Assembly (NCBI GenBank): GCA_023475265.1
Contig: JAMCWE010000258.1
Location: 1 to 46,172, forward strand
Length of the DNA stretch: 46,172 bases
Direction of reading: 5' to 3'
From: Bacteroidota bacterium
GTDB lineage: Bacteria; Bacteroidota; Ignavibacteria; Ignavibacteriales; Ignavibacteriaceae
The position numbers and the translations under genes are program-made. Of this stretch, positions 1 to 5,764 are shown one piece after another. Below the pieces are notes generated by a model. The model worked only from the letters and a program-made list of their open reading frames with translations. It searched no databases and was not told the DNA's origin. Numbering within the stretch: the stretch's first letter is position 1; the number at the start of each line of letters is the position of its first letter.

Positions 1-37
1 AATTTTTAATTTTACATTTTTAATTGTTCATTGAATT

Positions 38-106
38 GCCCGGATGGTGAAATTGGTAGACTTGCCTACCGGCAGGTAGGCACGCTAGGTTCAGAGTCTA
101 ATGCTG
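38..106 (+). pseudogene. Disrupted 5' part of a tRNA-Leu(CAG) gene
   Basis: This segment repeats the first two thirds of the intact tRNA-Leu at 366-449: the acceptor 5' strand GCCCGGA, the D arm GGTGAAATTGGTAGAC and the anticodon arm with CAG in the loop. It differs by a 20-nt insertion after GGTAGAC (62-81) and by two substitutions in the anticodon arm (TTCAGAG and TCTAA instead of TTCAGGG and TCTAG). After TGCTG at 102-106 the similarity ends, and the variable arm, T arm and 3' acceptor strand are replaced by the leader of the GIY-YIG gene. It cannot fold into a tRNA. It is best read as a duplicate or remnant produced when the GIY-YIG segment entered the tRNA gene. Confidence 0.75.
62..81. 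repeat. 20-nt hairpin insertion in the D arm of the broken tRNA copy
   Basis: Compared with the intact tRNA-Leu, exactly 20 nt are added between GGTAGAC and ACGCTAGG. Positions 64-70 (GCCTACC) pair perfectly with 75-81 (GGTAGGC) around the loop GGCA. It looks like a small mobile palindrome of the REP/MITE kind rather than a tRNA intron, because the adjoining tRNA copy is already non-functional. No duplicated target bases can be defined with confidence. Confidence 0.6.
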
Positions 107-125
107 AGCGAAGGAAGGAAAAACT

Positions 126-359
126 TTGTACCAGGTATATGCTATTAAAAGTATTAACAGAAATTATATTTATGTTGGGATGACTAGTAATCTCGAAGAA
201 AGATTAAAGAGACATAATAATGGATATGAGAGAACAACTAAACCATATAAACCCTTTAAACTGATATATTCAGAAGTTTATACAACAAGAGTTGAAGCAA
301 GAAAAAGGGAAAAATATTTTAAGTCTGGAATTGGGAAAGAGTTCTTAAAAAAAATATAA
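126..359 (+). CDS. Small GIY-YIG nuclease family protein
   Basis: A 77-residue single-domain GIY-YIG protein. The motif is seen as YQVYAIKS near the N-terminus, then YIYVGMTSNLEERLKRHNNG (about residues 15-34) with the conserved Gly and Arg, and the C-terminal AxxREKYFKSGxGKEFL. This is the UPF0213-like family common as single genes in Bacteroidota; its members resemble the catalytic module of homing endonucleases and UvrC, but their role in cells is largely unknown. The start is a TTG at 126, chosen because AAGGAAGG at 111-118 sits 7 nt upstream and no in-frame ATG precedes it. It lies directly after a broken tRNA-Leu copy and 6 nt before an intact one, which suggests insertion into the tRNA locus. 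Confidence 0.85.
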   Translation: MYQVYAIKSINRNYIYVGMTSNLEERLKRHNNGYERTTKPYKPFKLIYSEVYTTRVEARKREKYFKSGIGKEFLKKI

Positions 360-365
360 GTTTTT

Positions 366-449
366 GCCCGGATGGTGAAATTGGTAGACACGCTAGGTTC
401 AGGGTCTAGTGCTGGCAACGGCATGGGGGTTCGAGTCCCCCTTCGGGCA
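366..449 (+). tRNA. tRNA-Leu(CAG)
   Basis: An 84-nt class II tRNA. The acceptor stem GCCCGGA pairs with TTCGGGC with one G-U pair. The D arm follows, then the anticodon stem CTAGG/TCTAG around loop TTCAGGG (anticodon CAG), a long variable arm (TGCTGGCAACGGCAT region) and the T arm GGGGG-TTCGAGT-CCCCC. The discriminator is A449 and CCA is not encoded. A run of six T follows at 451-456 and may end transcription. The T9SS cargo gene starts 43 nt downstream. Confidence 0.95.
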
Positions 450-492
450 CTTTTTTAAGCGTTATATTTTTCAAAACAAATGGGGTGCATTT

Positions 493-1608
493 ATGAAAAA
501 ATATATTTTATTACTTGCCTTGTCTTTGGGAGTTCAATCTTTCCTGTGGTCTAATCCAATTGATGGTACTCCATTTACAAAATTTTCCGAATTAGTTTTT
601 GACAATAATAATAATTGGACGATGGAAATTTTGTTTTCCCCTGGTGGATATGGTTCTAAAACAGACAGCATTGTCATCGTCGTCTCAAATATTTCGGCAA
701 AATTAAAAGCTAATTATCCATCTTGGGCGCAAGTTGGAATAATTACTGCTGATAGTCTAACTGTTCCATTAGTTATTAACCGCAGCGGAGACAAGATCTT
801 AATCTATACCTATTCATATGGACAAGCAGTTAGAATGGATAGTGTGATTTTTGGAAATTATCCTTATGCTACTATAGGTGCGCCGATAAATGGCTATTCA
901 ATAATCAGAAATTCATGGAGATATTCTTCTAATTACATAACCATTACTTGTCTAACAAATAAACCTTCTCTTGGTGTAGTAAATGATACCACTGGATTAA
1001 CCAGCATACTAACTGGCAACATGTACGATGCGAATAATAATCTTGTAACAAAACTTAAAGTGTTTCCTTCCGCGCCTAGTTATTTTGTATTAGAAACTCC
1101 AATTACTATTGATTCCAATGGAACATATAGTACAAAGATTTTTCCTATAACATTTTCACCTCAAACACTAACAGTAAGATTGGCAGATTTTGGGGGATGG
1201 ATAGATTATCAAAATATTGAGTCTTTTGAATTAAAAGATATACACCCTGACACTGTAGTAATTCATGATATACATCTAATGGACAATAGATATGTTGTTA
1301 CTTCAGTTGATAAAGAAATATATAATACTAACGATGAATTGGCGTTGATAAACTATCCTAATCCATTTAATCTTTCAACAAATTTCTTTATCAAGCTCCC
1401 GAATAAAATGAAAGGGAAACCGGGAAATATTAATATCTATAGTGTTAACGGGCAGCTGATTAGAACAATCCAGGTTAGCGGAAGCGCAACAATATTATGG
1501 GATAGTAAAGATATGAATGGAAGAATAATGCCTTCCGGAGTTTATTATTACCGGCTTGTTATAGATAAGCAAGTAATGAAAAACGGTTCGATGATTTTGC
1601 TAAAGTGA
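493..1608 (+). CDS. Secreted protein with C-terminal type IX secretion sorting domain
   Basis: A 371-residue exported protein. Residues 1-22 form a signal peptide (MKKYILLLALSLGVQSFLWS). The middle, about 25-275, is beta-rich and not recognised. About residues 285-371 form a type A sorting domain: NYPNPFNLSTNF, then NIYSVNGQLIR, ILWDSKDMNGR and GVYYYRL, ending in the usual short hydrophobic strand. The family is secreted through the outer membrane by the type IX system, whose SprA and PorX are encoded in this window. The open frame extends upstream into the tRNA to 409, but the ATG at 493 is chosen because the signal peptide begins there and GGGGT lies just upstream. It is followed after one nucleotide by the 1610 gene, so the two are probably co-transcribed. 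Confidence 0.85.
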   Translation: MKKYILLLALSLGVQSFLWSNPIDGTPFTKFSELVFDNNNNWTMEILFSPGGYGSKTDSIVIVVSNISAKLKANYPSWAQVGIITADSLTVPLVINRSGDKILIYTYSYGQAVRMDSVIFGNYPYATIGAPINGYSIIRNSWRYSSNYITITCLTNKPSLGVVNDTTGLTSILTGNMYDANNNLVTKLKVFPSAPSYFVLETPITIDSNGTYSTKIFPITFSPQTLTVRLADFGGWIDYQNIESFELKDIHPDTVVIHDIHLMDNRYVVTSVDKEIYNTNDELALINYPNPFNLSTNFFIKLPNKMKGKPGNINIYSVNGQLIRTIQVSGSATILWDSKDMNGRIMPSGVYYYRLVIDKQVMKNGSMILLK

Positions 1609-1609
1609 T

Positions 1610-2164
1610 ATGATAAAAATTTCATGGTTACTGTTATTTATTTGCTCGTTTGCCTACGGACAGAGAGCGAACTTCTTTAAAGAAGATATTACATTCCGTC
1701 TTGACAGCATTCATTTTAATGTTGAAGGTTATTACTGGTTTGCAAATAACTCGGATAAGCCGGTCAGCAGTGATATATTTTATCCATTCCCAAATTCTTC
1801 CGGTGAAAAGATTGATTCAATTCGACTCTTTAATATTTCAGCGGGGCAAAAAACACACTACAAGTTGGAAGGCTCGAATGGAATATCATTTGATTTATTT
1901 ATCGCACCTCATGATACAGTTCTTTTCCAAATTGGATACAGGCAGGAATTAACCAGTGATAGTGCGGAATATATTCTAAGAACTACGCAAGGATGGGGCA
2001 AGCCATTAGAGCATGCAGAATATAAACTGATCGTTCCCGCTGATTTCAAAATAAAAAATTTTTCATATCAGCCTGATAAATCCTACAATATTGAAAATCA
2101 AAAAATATATTACTGGAAAATGGAAAACTTTATGCCTTCACGCGATATGGTATTTTATTTCTGA
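1610..2164 (+). CDS. Exported protein of unknown function
   Basis: A 184-residue protein starting with a signal peptide (MIKISWLLLFICSFAYGQ). The rest is predicted to be beta-rich with many aromatic residues (for example EGYYWFANNSDKPV) and ends FMPSRDMVFYF. No catalytic motif, lipobox or type IX sorting domain is visible, so a periplasmic or membrane-surface location is likely. The ATG lies one base after the stop of the preceding type IX cargo gene, with no strong ribosome binding site of its own, which points to translational coupling and a shared role. No family is recognised with confidence. Confidence 0.7.
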   Translation: MIKISWLLLFICSFAYGQRANFFKEDITFRLDSIHFNVEGYYWFANNSDKPVSSDIFYPFPNSSGEKIDSIRLFNISAGQKTHYKLEGSNGISFDLFIAPHDTVLFQIGYRQELTSDSAEYILRTTQGWGKPLEHAEYKLIVPADFKIKNFSYQPDKSYNIENQKIYYWKMENFMPSRDMVFYF

Positions 2165-2298
2165 ATAAATAATTGCGAAAAAAATTGATGAAATTTCTGC
2201 TTAATTGTAAAATATACTTCTTCAATTTATTTTTAGCTTATTATTGATGCTATAAAAAATTTTTATTAAGTTTTGTACATATTTTCAAGAGGGAAAAG

Positions 2299-2466
2299 GT
2301 GACTATAGGTTCAATATTAAATCTAAAATTACCGTCGGTTGATAGTAATATTTTTCTAATCGATTTTTTGCTTACCAAGCATTTTCATTCTACATGCAGC
2401 ACTGACGGGGAAAAGTTATTTAACACATATTCATATTTCCCAAATTTTTATTTGCACGAGTTGTAA
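2299..2466 (+). CDS. Possible small ORF, 55 residues
   Basis: A GTG at 2299 opens a 55-codon frame ending in TAA at 2464-2466. AGAGGG at 2288-2293 lies 5 nt upstream, a good Shine-Dalgarno spacing, which is the main reason to list it. The product begins MTIGSILNLKLPSVDSNIF and ends in FPNFYLHEL; it has no recognised motif. It is followed by a hairpin at 2481-2500 and then the 21-bp array. It could be a leader peptide, a decayed gene fragment or chance; there is no independent support for expression. Confidence 0.25.
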   Translation: MTIGSILNLKLPSVDSNIFLIDFLLTKHFHSTCSTDGEKLFNTYSYFPNFYLHEL

Positions 2467-2625
2467 GGTCCTTTATTGCGTTGCCGCTTTCACACGGCAA
2501 TTGATAATTACACGATTCTAAATCTTGTAATTCATTAGGCTGATTATACTTTTAAATTAAACATTTAAAAGCTGCAATAGTTATTTATGTTTTTGCAAAC
2601 TTCATTTTGTAAATAGACTTTATGC

Positions 2626-2890
2626 TTGTAAATCACGACTTGACTTATGTAAAAATAGACTAGGCTATTGCAAAAATTAACCTTGTGATTGTAAACGTTG
2701 ACCAGGTAATTGCAAAAGTTAACTAGGCTATTGTAAAAGTAAACCTTGTGATTGCAAACATTAAACAGCTAATTACAAAACCTAACTAGGTAATTGCAAA
2801 AGTTAAGTAGGCAGTTGTAAAAATTGACTAAGGCATTGTAAATCCAAAATGTATCATTGTAAAAACTGTATGGGCTATTGTTGCAAAAGA
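2626..2890. repeat. 21-bp periodic degenerate tandem array, 13 units in register
   Basis: The core TTG(C/T)AAA recurs at 2626, 2647 (ATGTAAA), 2668, 2689, 2710, 2731, 2752, 2773 (TTACAAA), 2794, 2815, 2836, 2857 and 2878 (TTGTTGC), every step exactly 21 bp. A consensus unit is TTGCAAAAGTTAACTAGGCTA. Between 2647 and 2772 the units also form a three-unit, 63-bp higher-order repeat, shown by suffixes CTAGGCTA, CCTTGTGA and CAG(G/C)TAA recurring in that order. All plus-strand frames contain stops. One minus-strand frame stays open for 67 codons but lacks a start. The period equals two turns of B-DNA and brings the A-tracts into phase. Confidence 0.85.
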
Positions 2891-3029
2891 AATGGCAAAA
2901 GGAACTCTAAAAACCTGTATTTCTTAAATAAAATATAGGATTGTTTAAAAAAGAGTGAAAAATGAAAATAAATGGCTCGATTCAATCAATAAATAATTAT
3001 CAATTTATTAATTACTAAGGGAGGTTCGG

Positions 3030-3761
3030 ATGTCTTCTCAGAGAACATTTCAGGCAATTTTAGGCAAATTTTCGGCTGGATTGGTTATTTTAAAAAATGC
3101 AATTGGATATAATCCATCGAAAAATATTTTAAAACTTACCTCACTTGAGGTACAAAAGACCGATGCGGAAGCTAAAAACTCTGCTGTTTTAACTGCAGAA
3201 AATATAGAGCAGGAATTACGAAAAAGCCGCAGGTTTATGGCTTTCAAAACAAAAGATTCTGATGAAAATTGTATTGAAAGCAGGATCAAAGCGATTGCAA
3301 ATTATATAAAAGCCGAGCACGATGCTAAATACCCGGCATATTTACAAGTCACTTCTATTATTTCAAAGATTCAGCCGCCGTCTGAAAAAAAGGCTGCACC
3401 GGCTGAAGGCGCAGATCCAAAGAAATCAATATCCAAAAGTGAAAAGAGCTATCAATCGCTTGTTGGGTTTGGAAATAATGTACATACAATTATTTCCAAT
3501 CTGGGCGCTGATTATAATCCCTCCAACACAAATATTACTGTTGCAAACTTTAGAGCAAAAGTAGATGAGCTTGCATCATTAAATTCCCAGATAGTAACTG
3601 CGGAAAAAAATTATGCAACGGCAGTACTAGAACGTAATGAAGCTTATAACGGTGAAGCAGGGATCAATTCAACCATGACTTCAATTAAGGATTATCTTGC
3701 AAGCTTAGAAGGCGGCAAGAAAAATCCGGATTATGTTGCGTATGTAAATGCGGTAAAATGA
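3030..3761 (+). CDS. Two-fold-repeat helical protein of unknown function
   Basis: A 243-residue, charged, largely helical protein with no signal peptide or membrane segment, so probably cytoplasmic. It shows an internal duplication: residues about 12-70 and 140-205 each have a helix, then the motif YNPS (AIGYNPSKNILKL and GADYNPSNTNITV), then a helix rich in Ala, Lys and Glu. A Pro/Ala/Lys-rich linker (PPSEKKAAPAEGADP) joins the halves. The start is firm: ATG at 3030 with AAGGGAGG 5 nt upstream. It lies after the 21-bp array and before a REP-like module, with no operon partner. Proteins of this general look occur in Ignavibacteria and Bacteroidota as uncharacterised families, as far as I can recall; no function is assigned. 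Confidence 0.75.
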   Translation: MSSQRTFQAILGKFSAGLVILKNAIGYNPSKNILKLTSLEVQKTDAEAKNSAVLTAENIEQELRKSRRFMAFKTKDSDENCIESRIKAIANYIKAEHDAKYPAYLQVTSIISKIQPPSEKKAAPAEGADPKKSISKSEKSYQSLVGFGNNVHTIISNLGADYNPSNTNITVANFRAKVDELASLNSQIVTAEKNYATAVLERNEAYNGEAGINSTMTSIKDYLASLEGGKKNPDYVAYVNAVK

Positions 3762-3790
3762 AAAGAAAAAATATCAATTAATAATTCCAG

Positions 3791-3882
3791 CAGTCCAACG
3801 ACAAATGTTGTGGGCTGCATTTATAAAATGTGTATGATTATTGCAAAAAGATAAATGCAGCCCATAGCCTCGGCTATGGGAT
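3791..3882. repeat. REP-like double-hairpin module R1
   Basis: Two hairpins about 40 nt apart. The first is an imperfect palindrome around ACGACAAATGTTGTGGG. The second is a perfect 9-bp stem, CCCATAGCC/GGCTATGGG, with a 2-nt loop. The first is followed by CTGCATTTATAAAATGTGTA, nearly identical to the flank of module R2. The layout resembles REP/BIME elements mobilised by IS200-like RAYT transposases; no such gene is in the window. Confidence 0.65.
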
Positions 3883-3978
3883 AGGAAAAAATAAAACAAA
3901 AAACGAGGAACAGTTTCAACGGTTTACAAATTATGTGATTTTCAATTGTACATCAAAAAATATTGATTGGTTGTAGTA

Positions 3979-4099
3979 AGTCGTTAAAACGACTAAGAAA
4001 TATTTTATTGAGTATTCATGCCCACGACAAATGTCGTGGGTTGCATTTATAAAATGTATAAGAATAGTAAATAGATTAATGGCAAGCCCATAGGGCTCA
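3979..4099. repeat. REP-like triple-hairpin module R2
   Basis: Three palindromes in a row: AGTCGTTAAAACGACT (3979-3994), then CCCACGACA/TGTCGTGGG with a 2-nt loop, then AGCCC-ATA-GGGCT (4085-4097). The stretch from the first to the second palindrome is shared almost base for base with module R3 at 5667, and the segment after the second is shared with R1. It ends about 45 bp before the S41-like gene, and R3 lies just after that gene in the same orientation. Confidence 0.7.
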
Positions 4100-4145
4100 G
4101 TTAACTAATTGTGAAGTTTTGTATTTATTTTGATTAGGAGGTCAT

Positions 4146-5636
4146 ATGAAGATTGCTAGGTTATTCTTCTTTCTATTTTTATTACAAAGTTTAAACGCAC
4201 AAGGATTTACTCCTTCTCTTCCTGTTCAATCAACAGAGATTTATAAAAATTCCAATATTTATCAACAAGATTTTCTTTACTTGTGTGAAGGTCTGGTTGA
4301 ATTTCACGCAAATGTTTTTAAGAATTTTCCCGAAAAAGAATTTAATAAAGAGAAAGAAACGTACTATAAAGATTTAGCAGCCTGCAATAATGAAAAAGAA
4401 TTTGGATATATAGCGAACAAATTTACTAATCGAATAAGGGACCTCCATACCAACGTAAAAATCAAAGGTGCGATAGGGAATAATTATACTTACCCATTCA
4501 GATGTAAATACCTTGTTGATACTCTTGTAATTATGGCTGTTTCCGATCAATTGCCGTTTTCATTATGCGGCGAACGAATAAAAAGTATAAATGGAATCGA
4601 CATAAAGGATATTGAGAAGAAATCTTCTGAGATTTATATAACTGAAAATTATGTGAGCTTGCAGAATAATATTATGCAAAGTATAAATACAACAGGATAT
4701 TTAAAGAGCACCGGGATTATTCATGCCGACACTGAAGGAGTAAAGGTATCTACTTATGGAGGTAAGGAATTCGAGGCATTTCCTAATTTTAACGGCGAGT
4801 GGAAATCTCAAATACCAAACAACCCTTCCATAACAGAAAGAATTTCCGAACCTTTTTCTTATAAGATAGTAAAGGAAGACAGCTTATGTTATATTCAGTT
4901 TAATCAGATGGTTGATAAACGGATAGGGGAAATGTATTTGGATTTGATTCCTTTTTGGAAGCGCTGGTTTGTAAAGACTATAAGATTCTTTGGAGGAAGT
5001 GCAGGTTTTTCCAAAGAGAATTTTGAAGATTTTTTGAATCTCTGTATCGAAGACATTGAAAAAAATAATATTAAGAAAGTAATTGTTGATTTAAGATGGA
5101 ACACAGGTGGGAGTGCGTCCCTTGGAGATATTCTTTTATATGCGTTTGGTGTTGATAAATATAAAAGTTATACAAGCGAGATAAAAGAATCTGAACTTTA
5201 TAAATTGCAAATGAAAACTTTAGGAATAGAAAAAGTTATATCTGATGATAAAGATACAACCGACGGATTTCGTTATACTAAGTTTGCAAAAGGTGTGGAA
5301 AATATAAAAAGTAGATTTCATGGGGATGTTTATTTTATTACATCGGAATGGACTTTCAGTGCTGCCGTTCAGCTTGCTACAATAGTGGAAGACAACCATC
5401 TATTCAAGGTTGTTGGCGAGCCAATATCGGAAAGGCCTTCGCATTTTGGTGAGGTACTCTTTTTGAAACTACCCAATACCAAAGTAATTTGTTCTATAAG
5501 TAGTAAATTGTTCCATCGTCCCGATCAATCGAAAGATAATGACGAAACTCTTTATCCTGATGTTACTATATATAAAACTTATGATAGCATAAAAGAGGGG
5601 ATAGACCCTGTTTACAATTGGATTGTGAGACATTAA
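4146..5636 (+). CDS. Exported S41-family peptidase-like protein
   Basis: A 496-residue exported protein with a signal peptide (about residues 1-18, ending SLNAQG). The C-terminal half matches the S41 tail-specific protease fold: KKVIVDLRWNTGGSASLGD (about 312-330), GDVYFITSEWTFSAAVQLA with the expected nucleophile near Ser405, GEPISERPSHFGE, and the closing LYPDVTI. The lysine that pairs with the serine in CtpA-type enzymes (usual context GKxTFGKG) is not evident in GEPISERPSHFGE, so activity may use another residue or be lost. RBS AGGAGG lies just before the ATG. The gene stands alone between two REP-like modules. A periplasmic or outer-surface role is likely; the substrate is unknown. Confidence 0.75.
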   Translation: MKIARLFFFLFLLQSLNAQGFTPSLPVQSTEIYKNSNIYQQDFLYLCEGLVEFHANVFKNFPEKEFNKEKETYYKDLAACNNEKEFGYIANKFTNRIRDLHTNVKIKGAIGNNYTYPFRCKYLVDTLVIMAVSDQLPFSLCGERIKSINGIDIKDIEKKSSEIYITENYVSLQNNIMQSINTTGYLKSTGIIHADTEGVKVSTYGGKEFEAFPNFNGEWKSQIPNNPSITERISEPFSYKIVKEDSLCYIQFNQMVDKRIGEMYLDLIPFWKRWFVKTIRFFGGSAGFSKENFEDFLNLCIEDIEKNNIKKVIVDLRWNTGGSASLGDILLYAFGVDKYKSYTSEIKESELYKLQMKTLGIEKVISDDKDTTDGFRYTKFAKGVENIKSRFHGDVYFITSEWTFSAAVQLATIVEDNHLFKVVGEPISERPSHFGEVLFLKLPNTKVICSISSKLFHRPDQSKDNDETLYPDVTIYKTYDSIKEGIDPVYNWIVRH

Positions 5637-5666
5637 ATAAAAAATGCTGCCTAACAACAGATGAAA

Positions 5667-5735
5667 GTAGTTAAAACGACTAAGAAATATTTTATTGATT
5701 ATTAATGCCCACGACCGGGGTCGTGGCTGCATTAA
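5667..5735. repeat. REP-like module R3
   Basis: Starts with AGTTAAAACGACT, continues with the same TAAGAAATATTTTATTGA segment as R2, then the palindrome CCACGACC-GG-GGTCGTGG and CTGCATTA. It is in direct orientation to R2. Its hairpin lies between the convergent S41-like and propeller-phosphatase genes and may also act as a terminator. Confidence 0.65.
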
Positions 5736-5764
5736 TTTTTTTATGTTTAATTATTTACAAAAGA

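Larger units (their letters stand above)
2165..3029. other. 865-bp region holding a possible small ORF, a hairpin and a 21-bp array
   Basis: Three things can be seen in this gap: a 55-codon open frame with a good ribosome binding site (2299-2466), a hairpin TTGCCG/CGGCAA with an 8-nt loop at 2481-2500 without a T run, and the 21-bp periodic array from 2626 to about 2890. The last 130 bases before the gene at 3030 are plain AT-rich sequence with the ribosome binding site AAGGGAGG at 3017-3024. Confidence 0.6.

Noticed and set aside
409-492. Upstream start of the type IX cargo gene inside the tRNA-Leu
   Set aside because: The frame is open there, but the first 28 codons lie over the tRNA and its T run; the signal peptide begins at ATG 493.
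2626-2890. CRISPR array
   Set aside because: The 21-bp units are contiguous and drift along the whole unit; there are no constant repeats separated by unique spacers and no cas genes.
5469-5732. 87-residue minus-strand frame over the end of the S41-like gene
   Set aside because: Antisense to a supported gene and running over the palindromic module R3; no domain seen.
3979-5735. S41 gene as a transposon
   Set aside because: No transposase, no terminal inverted repeats and no target duplication; only direct REP-like modules are seen.
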